From an uncultured Prevotella sp. (GTDB taxonomy: Bacteria > Bacteroidota > Bacteroidia > Bacteroidales > Bacteroidaceae), in assembly GCA_946404405.1 (NCBI GenBank), contig CAMJDL010000004.1, positions 61,184 through 125,183 on the forward strand: a DNA stretch of 64,000 nt, in the 5' to 3' direction. The stretch's first letter is position 1. Each line of letters opens with the position of its first letter. Position numbers and translations under genes: made by a program. Shown here one piece after another: positions 1-8,321 of the stretch. The notes beneath the pieces were generated by a model, which searched no databases, had not been told where the DNA came from, and was given only the letters and a program-made list of their open reading frames with translations.

Positions 1-267
1 GACATGAATCGCGAGGCCACATTCGACAAAGTAGAGACGGATGTTGTGGTGCCCAGGAAGGGCTCGCTCAGTCGCGACGAGCGTGTAGCAAAGGCCAAGG
101 CCGTTATCGACAAGAATGGATTCATGACCCTTTCTGACTATGTTGTGGCTACAGGGCTCAGCAGGACCAGCGCCTCCTTAGATCTGAAGGAATTTGTTGC
201 CGACCCGACTTCAGGTATCATGTCACGAGGTAGCCATTCCCATAAAGTATGGATTAAAAGGCCGTAA
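1..267 (+). CDS. HU/IHF-like DNA-binding protein, C-terminal part (5' end outside window)
   Basis: The reading frame is open from base 1 to a TAA at 265-267, so only the last 88 or so codons are seen and the Met at base 4 is probably internal. The visible part aligns residue for residue with the C-terminal third of the complete HU-like protein at 28692-29321: both carry a TGLSRT helix-turn-helix-like segment and a DPTSGI motif close to the end. By analogy the missing N-terminus would hold the HU fold. It ends one base before the next start codon, so the two genes are probably co-transcribed. Function is inferred as a chromosome-associated or regulatory DNA-binding protein; the specific target is unknown. 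Confidence 0.75.
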   Translation, partial: DMNREATFDKVETDVVVPRKGSLSRDERVAKAKAVIDKNGFMTLSDYVVATGLSRTSASLDLKEFVADPTSGIMSRGSHSHKVWIKRP

Positions 268-268
268 C

Positions 269-1450
269 ATGAAGACAGCGATCATAGGAGGTGGGGCAGC
301 GGGATTCTTCTTGGCTGTCAACCTGAAGGAGATGAACCCGGAGATGGAGGTGACCATCTTTGAGCGTAGCAAGCGGGTGCTGGCGAAGGTGGAGGTCAGC
401 GGCGGTGAACGCTGCAACTGTACCAATTCGTTTGCACAGGTTAGCGACCTCTCGCAGGTTTATCCACGTGGTCACAGGTTGATGAAACGTTTGTTCAATG
501 TGTTCGATTACGAGGATGCTTACCGTTGGTTTGAGGGTCATGGTGTGCCTTTAGTGACACAGGATGATGAATGCGTTTTCCCTCAAGCACAAGACTCGCA
601 TGCCATCATCAACTGCTTTTTGTCGTTGGCCCGTCGCTATCATATTAATATATGTACGGGACGGAAGATACAGTCGTTGAATGAACTCAGCGACTACGAT
701 TATATTGCTGTGACGACGGGCGGATCACCCAAAGGAGAAGGTCTGCGTTGGTTGACAGATTTAGGGCACGAAATTGAAACTCCTGTGCCTTCGCTTTTTA
801 CTTTCTCTATTACCGATGCAAAATTGCATGCGTTGCAAGGGTTGGTTGTCGACGACGCTGTGGCCTATATCCCTAGTACTAAATTTCGTGCAGAGGGGCC
901 GCTACTCATCACCCATTGGGGCATGAGTGGTCCGGCTATTCTGAAACTCTCCAGCTATGCGGCCCGTTATTTGGCTGAGCGTCAATATCAGGCTCCGCTT
1001 GGCGTCAGTTGGTTACAACGACCAGAGGCGGACATTCAGACGGCACTTCATGAAATGTCTGTTCGCCAACCTCAGAAACAGCTGACCACCTATAATCCTT
1101 TTGGACTGCAACAACGTCTCTGGGGCTATCTGTTGGAGAAAGCACTTGGTCATCGTGCTATGCTTCGTTGGAGCGAATTGAACAAAAAAGATGTGAACCG
1201 ACTGGTTAACACGCTGATAAATGATAACTACCATATTGCTGGTCGTGCAGCCTTCAAGGACGAGTTTGTGACCTGTGGTGGGGTATCGCTTAAGGCTGTC
1301 AATCCTTCCACGCTCGAGAGCCGATATGTGCCCCGTCTTTATTTTGCCGGCGAAGTGCTTGATATTGATGGCATTACTGGCGGTTTTAACTTCCAGGCAG
1401 CTTGGACAACGGCCTATACCATTGCTGAAGCAATTGCCAAGAATCAATAA
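269..1450 (+). CDS. BaiN/HI0933-family NAD(P)/FAD-dependent oxidoreductase
   Basis: A 393-residue flavoprotein. The N-terminus has the dinucleotide-binding glycine motif IGGGAAG (residues 6-12), followed by the family signature SGGERCNCTN (44-53) and the C-terminal signature AGEVLDIDGITGGFNFQ, which closes the FAD site in the HI0933/YhiN group. The length matches the family (about 390-420). Translation could open upstream in the same frame, but the ATG at 269 begins exactly at the nucleotide-binding strand and abuts the upstream stop, so it is preferred. The physiological substrate of this family is not settled; BaiN members have been linked to bile-acid dehydroxylation and others are housekeeping proteins of unknown role. 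Naming it by family is as far as the sequence allows. Confidence 0.9.
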   Translation: MKTAIIGGGAAGFFLAVNLKEMNPEMEVTIFERSKRVLAKVEVSGGERCNCTNSFAQVSDLSQVYPRGHRLMKRLFNVFDYEDAYRWFEGHGVPLVTQDDECVFPQAQDSHAIINCFLSLARRYHINICTGRKIQSLNELSDYDYIAVTTGGSPKGEGLRWLTDLGHEIETPVPSLFTFSITDAKLHALQGLVVDDAVAYIPSTKFRAEGPLLITHWGMSGPAILKLSSYAARYLAERQYQAPLGVSWLQRPEADIQTALHEMSVRQPQKQLTTYNPFGLQQRLWGYLLEKALGHRAMLRWSELNKKDVNRLVNTLINDNYHIAGRAAFKDEFVTCGGVSLKAVNPSTLESRYVPRLYFAGEVLDIDGITGGFNFQAAWTTAYTIAEAIAKNQ

Positions 1451-1484
1451 TTATTCATTTCCAACGAATTTGTTGCATAAAAAT

Positions 1485-1515
1485 TTTGTTTTTCGCTTGA
1501 ATTGCATTACCTTTG
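1485..1515 (+). promoter_or_regulatory. Bacteroidota-type promoter of asd
   Basis: TTTG at 1485-1488, 19 bases, then TACCTTTG at 1508-1515, a full match to the Bacteroidota primary sigma factor consensus. The start codon of asd lies 38 bases downstream. Confidence 0.75.
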
Positions 1516-1552
1516 CACCCCAAATTAGTATAAACGGAAAAGAATTAGACTT

Positions 1553-2566
1553 ATGAAAGTAGCAATTGTGGGTGCCTCAGGCGCCGTGGGCCAGGAGTTT
1601 CTGCGCCTGCTTGATGAGAGAAATTTCCCTATGGACGAGTTGGTTTTGTTTGGTTCTGAGCGTTCTGCCGGTACCAAGTACACTTTTCGTGGCAAGGAAC
1701 TGACCGTAAAACTCTTACAGCACAACGATGACTTCAAGGACATCGACATCGCCTTCACCTCTGCTGGTGCCGGCACGTCGAAGGAGTTTGCCGAGACCAT
1801 CACCAAGTATGGTGCTGTGATGATCGACAACTCGAGTGCTTTCCGTATGGACGACGACGTACCCTTGGTGGTGCCTGAGTGCAACGCCGAAGATGCCCTG
1901 AAGCGTCCTCGTGGCATCATTGCCAATCCTAACTGTACAACGATTATGATGGTTGTCGTGCTTCAGCCACTGGAGAACATCTCGCACATCAAGCGCATCC
2001 ACGTCTCTTCGTATCAGAGTGCATCAGGTGCCGGTGCTGCCGCTATGGCCGAACTGCAGCAGCAGTACAAGGAGATGGTAGAAGAGGGTGAGGTGAAGAC
2101 CATCAAAAAGTTCCCCCACCAGCTGGCCTACAACGTGATTCCTCAGATTGACGTATTCCAGCCCAACGGCTATACGAAGGAAGAGATGAAGATGTACAAC
2201 GAGACGCGTAAGATTATGCATACCGATGCCAAGTGCTCGGCTATGTGTGTACGTGTCAGCTCTCTGCGTAGTCACTCAGAGAGCGTATGGATTGAAACAG
2301 AAAAACCCATCAGCGTCGAGGAGGCTCAGAAGGCTATCGCTGCTGCTCCTGGCTGTACGCTGGTTGACGATCCCGCTACTTTGACATACCCCATGCCTCT
2401 GGAGACTGCTGGTAAGGACGATGTATTCGTAGGTCGTGTGCGCAAGGACCTCTCAGACGAGAACGGTCTGACCTTCTGGCTCTCCGGTGACCAGATTCGT
2501 AAGGGTGCAGCACTCAATGCCGTACAGATTGGCGAGTACCTGATTAAGGTAGGTAACGTAAAATAA
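1553..2566 (+). CDS. asd: aspartate-semialdehyde dehydrogenase
   Basis: Reduces L-aspartyl-4-phosphate to L-aspartate 4-semialdehyde with NADPH, at the branch point to lysine/diaminopimelate, threonine and methionine. The 337-residue product has the NADP-binding GASGAVGQ (7-14), the conserved NSSAFRM stretch (93-99) and the catalytic cysteine in NPNCTT (Cys128). Length and motifs are normal for the bacterial enzyme. It has its own promoter at 1485-1515 and appears monocistronic: the next gene has a separate promoter about 15 bases after the asd stop codon. No obvious strong terminator follows asd unless the 2594-2633 hairpin serves as one. Confidence 0.97.
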   Translation: MKVAIVGASGAVGQEFLRLLDERNFPMDELVLFGSERSAGTKYTFRGKELTVKLLQHNDDFKDIDIAFTSAGAGTSKEFAETITKYGAVMIDNSSAFRMDDDVPLVVPECNAEDALKRPRGIIANPNCTTIMMVVVLQPLENISHIKRIHVSSYQSASGAGAAAMAELQQQYKEMVEEGEVKTIKKFPHQLAYNVIPQIDVFQPNGYTKEEMKMYNETRKIMHTDAKCSAMCVRVSSLRSHSESVWIETEKPISVEEAQKAIAAAPGCTLVDDPATLTYPMPLETAGKDDVFVGRVRKDLSDENGLTFWLSGDQIRKGAALNAVQIGEYLIKVGNVK

Positions 2567-2579
2567 CTACTATTAGGTA

Positions 2580-2610
2580 TTGCACAATAAAAAAATAATG
2601 TGTATCTTTG
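2580..2610 (+). promoter_or_regulatory. promoter of the stand-alone DUF4876 gene
   Basis: TTGC at 2580-2583, 19 bases, TATCTTTG at 2603-2610. The -7 element lies inside the palindrome at 2594-2633. Confidence 0.65.
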
Positions 2611-2633
2611 CAGCCGCTTAGATACACATTATT
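2594..2633. promoter_or_regulatory. perfect 14-bp inverted repeat over the promoter (candidate operator)
   Basis: The arm AATAATGTGTATCT (2594-2607) and its exact reverse complement (2620-2633) flank a 12-base centre. The left arm and centre contain the -7 element and the expected transcription start, so the full hairpin would not be in the mRNA started there. That favours a DNA-level binding site for a dimeric regulator, although it could also act as a terminator for asd read-through. Confidence 0.5.
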
Positions 2634-2652
2634 AATGTAAACATAATAGCTT

Positions 2653-4275
2653 ATGAAGAAAATCTACACTCTTAAATTGCTGGCTCTCGTGGCTGGTATG
2701 TTGCTGGCGGGGACAACAGCCAGTGAGGCAAAGGTTACAAAGCCTACAAGTGCAGGGGGCATCGTCATCAGTAAGGTGTTCTTTAACAGTATGAAGAACG
2801 ATGCTGATAAGGCATTTATTCTCGCCAACTATATTGAACTTTACAACAATTCTTCCGATACGTTGGATATTGCCGGTCTGTATCTGGGATTGGCCGAGAG
2901 TCACAGCGATGCTACTCAGGCTTGGACAGTCGATGCTATGCAGGCAGAGCATAAGGATAGTGTGGCCCTGAAGCAAATATTCCAGATTCCTACAGATCAG
3001 GTTTATAAGGTTGCTCCTGGACAGAGTGTCGTTATCTGCAATGCTGCCGCTAACCATACCACTGTGGCAAGCAAGGCTCCTGACCTGTCGGCTGCCGATT
3101 TTGAGTCGAAGACACAGAACAATGCCTATAAGGACTATCATAATGACAACGTGGCAGGCTTAGTAGTGGCTCATACGTATAATCCCGACAAAGCTGGTCA
3201 GGCGGCTTATGCCGACTATATCAACTTTGTGACCACAGGTCCAGGGGCTATGGTGCTGCTGGCTCATAATACTGATTTGACAAAGTTCTCTACAGGTTTC
3301 CAGCGTGGTAAGGATTCTGGAAATGTCATGATGTTCGTACCTAAGTATAAGGTTCTTGACGGTGTGGACGTCGTGGTTAATACCAAGGCTAAGAGTCCTG
3401 CTGCTGACCAGAAGCGTTTGCCAGAAAGCATTGACGCAGGTTTCACCGCACAGGCAACTCCTGGCGGCAACAATGGTGAGGCTATCGTGCGTAAGACTGC
3501 ATTCGTAACCAGTGATGGACGTACCGTACTCTTCGATACCGATAATTCGAGTGTCGACTTTGAAGTCACTACCGATTTGGCTATCCGTACATATAGTGAG
3601 CAGGTTTCTGGTATCACAGAGTCTACAATTACTATCCCTGAGAGTGGTTTTGTTGCTGTCAACATTGAGAAGCCCTTCTATGCCCCACGCAATGTTTACT
3701 TCACCTATGTGAATGTTACAAATAATGCTTCAACCACCGATATGACCTATTACAACTTCCCTGGTGATAGCCTTCTGCTGATTAAGGGTCCGTGGATTGC
3801 TTGTGGTCAGCCTGGTACCTATCCTCTTTATTTGTCAGAGTCGCAGGGCGTCATGAAGACTCGTTCTTCTGGTATGACTTGGTCTGAAGAAGATTCGAAG
3901 ACGCTGACCGGTTCACAGGCATCTCGAATGATTTATAAGTTCCAGAACGAAAAGGGTAAGGTGGGCTTCAAGCGTGTACCTGCTGTTGACGGCAAGTACA
4001 ATACGGCAACCTTCTCCGATGGTTACCGCCTCTATTATGCAATAACCGCAGATATTGCCAAGAAGATTGCTGCAGCTAATGGCGCTACCGATGATACCGA
4101 CCTTGACTTTATCCAATGGCATGGCGTTACACCTGACCAGATTGTGACAGGTATTAACGAGGTTAAGGCTGTGTTCAGTGTTCAGCAGGGTATATACAAT
4201 CTGCAAGGTCAGAAACTGACTCGTCTTCAGAAAGGTGTCAACATCGTTAATGGCCGTAAGGTCGTGATTAAGTGA
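2653..4275 (+). CDS. secreted DUF4876-domain protein with C-terminal sorting-like tail
   Basis: A 540-residue exported protein of unknown function. An N-terminal signal peptide (about residues 1-26, ending near ASEA) has no lipobox. Residues 35-310 match the DUF4876 lipoproteins encoded at 8303 and 15927: IELYNNS, GLYLGLAES, KRLPESIDAG and FDTDNSSVDFE all have counterparts there. A further domain of about 200 residues is unique to this copy. The last 35 residues (GIYNLQGQKL, then GVNIVNGRKVVIK) look like the C-terminal tail common on exported Prevotella proteins, suggesting cell-surface delivery rather than lipid anchoring. It stands alone, with its own palindrome-covered promoter and a strong terminator, so it may be regulated separately from the trio operon. 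Confidence 0.75.
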   Translation: MKKIYTLKLLALVAGMLLAGTTASEAKVTKPTSAGGIVISKVFFNSMKNDADKAFILANYIELYNNSSDTLDIAGLYLGLAESHSDATQAWTVDAMQAEHKDSVALKQIFQIPTDQVYKVAPGQSVVICNAAANHTTVASKAPDLSAADFESKTQNNAYKDYHNDNVAGLVVAHTYNPDKAGQAAYADYINFVTTGPGAMVLLAHNTDLTKFSTGFQRGKDSGNVMMFVPKYKVLDGVDVVVNTKAKSPAADQKRLPESIDAGFTAQATPGGNNGEAIVRKTAFVTSDGRTVLFDTDNSSVDFEVTTDLAIRTYSEQVSGITESTITIPESGFVAVNIEKPFYAPRNVYFTYVNVTNNASTTDMTYYNFPGDSLLLIKGPWIACGQPGTYPLYLSESQGVMKTRSSGMTWSEEDSKTLTGSQASRMIYKFQNEKGKVGFKRVPAVDGKYNTATFSDGYRLYYAITADIAKKIAAANGATDDTDLDFIQWHGVTPDQIVTGINEVKAVFSVQQGIYNLQGQKLTRLQKGVNIVNGRKVVIK

Positions 4276-4301
4276 GCGAGTTTACTATCACAATTACAAA
4301 T

Positions 4302-4338
4302 AAGAGGCCTGAGTTTTTCCGACTCAGGCCTCTTTTTT
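4302..4338. terminator. bidirectional rho-independent terminator
   Basis: A 13-bp stem (4302-4314 with 4322-4334) containing GAGGCCTGAG, with a short loop and T-run. It lies between the convergent DUF4876 and GH31 genes and can serve both; the GH31 stop codon overlaps its right edge. Confidence 0.9.
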
Positions 4339-6652
4339 ATCGTTCGATGTGCTGCAACTGCGTGTCACCAGGTTTGAAGAGTAAGCCGCTGCATTTCTTT
4401 GCATCTGCCTTGTAAGCCTTTAGCTCAACCTTATCCCATTGGATTTGGTCTGTACGCTGGGCGAGGGGAGCATGGGGAATCAGACTTCCGTCGCGCACCA
4501 GTATGATGGCAGGAATCTTGCCGGCCTTGATGGTCTGCCAACCACCTTCATACACTTTACCCGTCTGGTAGTCAATCCACTTGCCACGGGGCAGGTAGAC
4601 GCTGCGCTCGTTGCCACTTTCCAACAATGGGGCGACAAGCATCTGTGAACCGAACATATAGGCATCCTCTACGAGCCAGGCTCCTGGGTCGTCGGGGAAT
4701 TCTACCAGCAGGGCACGTACCATCGGAAGGCCGCGCTCCGAACAGTCCTTGGCCTGGGCATAGACATACGGCATCAGCTTGTATTTCATCTCGGCACACT
4801 CGCGGAAGGCCTTGGTGAACGATTCGCTGATGAGCCAGGGCTCTGTGGGTGGTGCACCGTGAGCACGGGTGTGGCTTGACAGGAATCCAAAGGGCAACCA
4901 ACGACGATAGATATCCTCGGGTGAAGCAGTCACAAAGCCGCCCATATCATGACTCCAGAACGAAAAGCCGCTAAGTCCGAACGACAGTCCGCCACGCAGA
5001 TCGCCCAGCATACCTATATTATTAGTGGCAGCATCGCCGCCCCAATGCAGGGCGTAGCGCTGGGAACCGGCCCATGCAGAACGTGCCCAAATGATGCCCT
5101 CGCCAGGATGGTTCTTCTCGACCACCTCCCAGAGAGCCTTGTTATAGCGTAGCGGATAGAGGTTGTGCTCGTAGAGGCCACCCTTGCCGCTATGGTAGAA
5201 ACCGTTGTAGGGCGCAGCCTCACCGAAGTCGCACTTGATGGTCGAGACACCCTGCTTCAGCAGATTCGTAATCTTCGACTGGTACCAGCTGACGGTCTTA
5301 GGATTGGAGAAGTCAAGGATGGCATCCTCTACAGGCATGCCGCCATCAGCGTTTTTCACATGCAGGCCATCATGGACAATATCCAGGAAGAAACGGTTCT
5401 TGGGCGTGAAATAAGGCAACTGCCACAGACAGGTATGGAAACCGTCCTTGGCTAACTGTTTCAGCATACCTACGGGATCGGGGAAGCGGTCTTTGGCAAA
5501 CTCATAGTCACACTGCCAGTCGACGCCGAACCAGCCAGTATCGAAATGGATGACGTCCGATGGAATCTTGTGCTGGCGCAGCTTCTTGGCAATGTCGAGA
5601 CCCTCTTCCTGCGAGAAATAGGTGATGCGGCTCATCCACGTGCCAAACGACCAGAGGGGCAGCATGGGACTCTTGCCCGTGACGTTGGTGTATTCGTCGA
5701 GAATATCCTTCGGCTCACCAAAGAACACGAAGAGGTCTACCTGCTCATCCGCCATAAACAGGCGCTGCGCTCCAATGTAGGAGGAGCCGAAGTCGGCAGT
5801 GACAGGTGCCGAGGTGTGCATGAAGATGCCATAGCCGCGATTCGAGAAGTAGAAGGGCACAGGCTTGTACATGCCATCCGTCTCAGGGCCCTGAGGATCG
5901 GTGACGCTGAGGTGCACCTTCTGGCCCACCTTATTTAATGATGTAAACGACTCGCCGCAACCGTAGATGCGCTCGCCTGGCGACAGCAGGAACACGGGGT
6001 TGACGCTGCGTGAGTTGTCGCTGCCGCGCTTGATGAAGTTGAACGGCAGCAGTTTCACCTGCGTGGAGTCATTGTCGATGATGTGGCGCGTCTGGGTGAG
6101 CACCTTTCCCTTGGCGTCTTTTAGCACGAGCCTGAAGGGGTAGCGCTGAATTTCGATGCAGCCGTAGGCTGTCTTGTATGCGATGGTTTTGCCATCACTC
6201 AACGCCTTCCAGTCTTTGGACATGGGCACTGCACCCGCCAGCATCAAGCTCTCGCTGTCCTTGCGGGCAGCCTCAATGGGCGATGTCGCCATGCGGATTC
6301 GTACACATCGGGGACTTACGAAGTCTATCTTCAATGCGAGATTCGGATCGTTGTCGTACTGCGTGTCAGGGAAATCCAGCATCTGCATACGGACGGGCCA
6401 GTAGCCATTGAGGTTGAACGCCTGACGCGGACTCAGCCGGTAGCGTTTCCACTGTACGAAGCCCATACCCCTTTGCGTATTAAAACCGTCAAGCGAGTCG
6501 GCCAGGAAATAAGTGTTCGACAGGTCACTGAAGTCCGTCGACACGTCTTTGGGCATACATTGCAGGTACTGTACGCCTGCATTGGTCTGTATCTGTGCCT
6601 GTGCTGCCAGCGACACAACCGCCAGGCATACGATAATAGTTATCTTCTTCAT
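4337..6652 (-). CDS. GH31 glycoside hydrolase, probable exported alpha-xylosidase
   Basis: A 771-residue family 31 enzyme with a cleavable signal peptide (residues 1-19), so periplasmic or surface. The catalytic barrel carries the GH31 nucleophile motif KCDFGEAAP (Asp475) and the acid/base aspartate in HWGGD (Asp540). WSFGTWMSR and the CDFGE form of the nucleophile loop resemble the YicI/XylS alpha-xylosidase branch rather than alpha-glucosidases. That specificity call is inference. The likely substrate would be alpha-xylosyl units such as those released from xyloglucan. It is the last gene of the minus-strand operon that starts at 19933, 40 bp after the DUF6850 gene. No SusC/SusD pair of the usual glycan-locus type is next to it, which makes its link to the outer-membrane trio puzzling. 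Confidence 0.88.
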   Translation of the reverse strand: MKKITIIVCLAVVSLAAQAQIQTNAGVQYLQCMPKDVSTDFSDLSNTYFLADSLDGFNTQRGMGFVQWKRYRLSPRQAFNLNGYWPVRMQMLDFPDTQYDNDPNLALKIDFVSPRCVRIRMATSPIEAARKDSESLMLAGAVPMSKDWKALSDGKTIAYKTAYGCIEIQRYPFRLVLKDAKGKVLTQTRHIIDNDSTQVKLLPFNFIKRGSDNSRSVNPVFLLSPGERIYGCGESFTSLNKVGQKVHLSVTDPQGPETDGMYKPVPFYFSNRGYGIFMHTSAPVTADFGSSYIGAQRLFMADEQVDLFVFFGEPKDILDEYTNVTGKSPMLPLWSFGTWMSRITYFSQEEGLDIAKKLRQHKIPSDVIHFDTGWFGVDWQCDYEFAKDRFPDPVGMLKQLAKDGFHTCLWQLPYFTPKNRFFLDIVHDGLHVKNADGGMPVEDAILDFSNPKTVSWYQSKITNLLKQGVSTIKCDFGEAAPYNGFYHSGKGGLYEHNLYPLRYNKALWEVVEKNHPGEGIIWARSAWAGSQRYALHWGGDAATNNIGMLGDLRGGLSFGLSGFSFWSHDMGGFVTASPEDIYRRWLPFGFLSSHTRAHGAPPTEPWLISESFTKAFRECAEMKYKLMPYVYAQAKDCSERGLPMVRALLVEFPDDPGAWLVEDAYMFGSQMLVAPLLESGNERSVYLPRGKWIDYQTGKVYEGGWQTIKAGKIPAIILVRDGSLIPHAPLAQRTDQIQWDKVELKAYKADAKKCSGLLFKPGDTQLQHIER

Positions 6653-6692
6653 CTTTGATAGAGTAGGTTTGTTTATTGTCTTTTTTATTGTT

Positions 6693-8321
6693 TTAGAACG
6701 TGTGGCCTGCAGCTATCGTGACTAAGGTCCGATGTGGATTATGGAGTCCTGATGGTGTCTCGTCGGTGATGGAGGCGTGACGATAGTCAATGGCTGCGCG
6801 AACGTGTGTACGCAGATTCGTTCCTGGAAATATAAAGGTGTATTTCATCTGCAGCCCGATGTTATATTGGGGCGCTGTCAGGTATTGGTAGTCGTGCCAG
6901 AGCAGTGCCTCCATCGTAGCGGGTTGATACTGATTGCCAGCAGGAGTTACAAAAGTTCCGTCCTTGTAAGGTTCGCCCGTACCTTTTTGGTAGCCTCCAT
7001 TTACCGTAACGGCCCAAATGCCTTTAGATAGTATGATGTTGCGTGTGACAGTAGCTGTCAGCTCATTCGTCCTTAACTGTTGCTGGCGATAATACGGATA
7101 GAGGTAAGCCGATAGGTCGCGTTGTCGCCAGTGATAGCCTGCTGTGACGGTCCACGTGGGTAACTCATGACGGATGCCCAGATGCATGGTGTAGTCGATG
7201 TCCAGATTGCGCCAGCTTTTATCCGAGGTCTCCGTCGCATCGTAGTATTCGTAATGCGTCGCACCATTGGTGTTGGTCAGTCCGCGGTAGGTGTTCATGC
7301 TGTTCTGGAGCTTCTCGTTCTGATAGCGGAGGTCAAGATGGAATCTCGACGTACCAGAAAGGGGAAGGTAGGATAGACGGACATGCTCTGTAAGGATGTC
7401 ACGATTGTGGTCAGTGTATGTGATGGTATAGGGCGACTTCCTACCGTAGTAGCCTGTGGTGTGGCTGTAAGTTAATGCATTGAACACTGAGAAGGGGGCG
7501 TTCTCTATGGAAAACTGCAAACCGACGCTGTGCCCATCCTCGAAGAGTGGCATCTCATTGGTCTTGTCCGTAAATCCGTCGTTGCCATATTGTTCGACGA
7601 TGCCCATCATTCCGCCAAAGTCAATGAGTGACTTATATACCTTCTCGTTTTGGCCGTAGGTGTCAAACTTTACACTCTCCGTACGGCGGAGGTAGGTGTA
7701 GTCGGCACCTACGTTGAACGTTAAACGATGAACGTTGAACGGTGCAAAGACTCCCACTGTGAGTTTCATATCCATCAGCTTGTTCTTATGGCGTAGATCC
7801 TTGTATTTAGCGTAGTTGGCTGCAGTATAGTCAACTTTCATACCAATGGAGAAACCTTTGTAGATATCGTATCCACAGCCTCCCGTAAGATGATAAGTGT
7901 CACGGTGCTTGCGTCCCTTGTTGGTCAGTGAATCTTCCACGATGTCGAAAGGTAGGCGGTCTTGCATGAAGACCGAGCCCGTCATATCGCTTCCCGATTG
8001 GTTGTCGTAGCTGATAGCGCCAAAGACTACCGTGCGGGGATTGATGCGATAGTACGACTCGATGGCAGCCTGCAGATTAGTTAGTGATGGCGACCCGCTA
8101 ATGCCCGTAAGTTTGCCGCTACCATGACTGAGCGACAGCTCTGCCTCAGCAATATTCTTGTCGTCGCAGAGCGTCAGTGCAGCAGCATTACGTTGGGTGA
8201 GCCAGGGCGATGACTGCTGGATATAGCTGTAGTCGCGTAACAGCAGCGAGTCCTGGGCTGCGATGGTATCGCAGCATACAATGAACAGGAGGGCGAGGTA
8301 TGTTAGTTTCTTAGTGAGCAT
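6693..8321 (-). CDS. DUF6850-like outer-membrane beta-barrel protein (trio copy 2)
   Basis: A 542-residue protein with a signal peptide (to about AAQ at 22) followed by alternating aromatic/polar strands typical of an outer-membrane barrel, ending in a terminal aromatic residue (AGHTF). It shares layout and motifs with the protein at 14392-15930: an N-terminal segment starting with an alanine/asparagine-rich plug-like stretch (QRNAAALTL versus SQNAAGLAH), then GDYHR or GSGKL-type turns. The assignment to DUF6850 rests on this layout and on the gene order TonB receptor / DUF4876 / DUF6850. The start overlaps the upstream DUF4876 gene by 19 bases, so translation is probably coupled. Substrate unknown. 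Confidence 0.7.
   Translation of the reverse strand: MLTKKLTYLALLFIVCCDTIAAQDSLLLRDYSYIQQSSPWLTQRNAAALTLCDDKNIAEAELSLSHGSGKLTGISGSPSLTNLQAAIESYYRINPRTVVFGAISYDNQSGSDMTGSVFMQDRLPFDIVEDSLTNKGRKHRDTYHLTGGCGYDIYKGFSIGMKVDYTAANYAKYKDLRHKNKLMDMKLTVGVFAPFNVHRLTFNVGADYTYLRRTESVKFDTYGQNEKVYKSLIDFGGMMGIVEQYGNDGFTDKTNEMPLFEDGHSVGLQFSIENAPFSVFNALTYSHTTGYYGRKSPYTITYTDHNRDILTEHVRLSYLPLSGTSRFHLDLRYQNEKLQNSMNTYRGLTNTNGATHYEYYDATETSDKSWRNLDIDYTMHLGIRHELPTWTVTAGYHWRQRDLSAYLYPYYRQQQLRTNELTATVTRNIILSKGIWAVTVNGGYQKGTGEPYKDGTFVTPAGNQYQPATMEALLWHDYQYLTAPQYNIGLQMKYTFIFPGTNLRTHVRAAIDYRHASITDETPSGLHNPHRTLVTIAAGHTF

Noticed and set aside
4337..6652. Reading the GH31 gene as part of a SusCD polysaccharide-utilisation locus
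   Set aside because: No SusD-like protein is present; the TonB receptors pair with DUF4876 lipoproteins instead.
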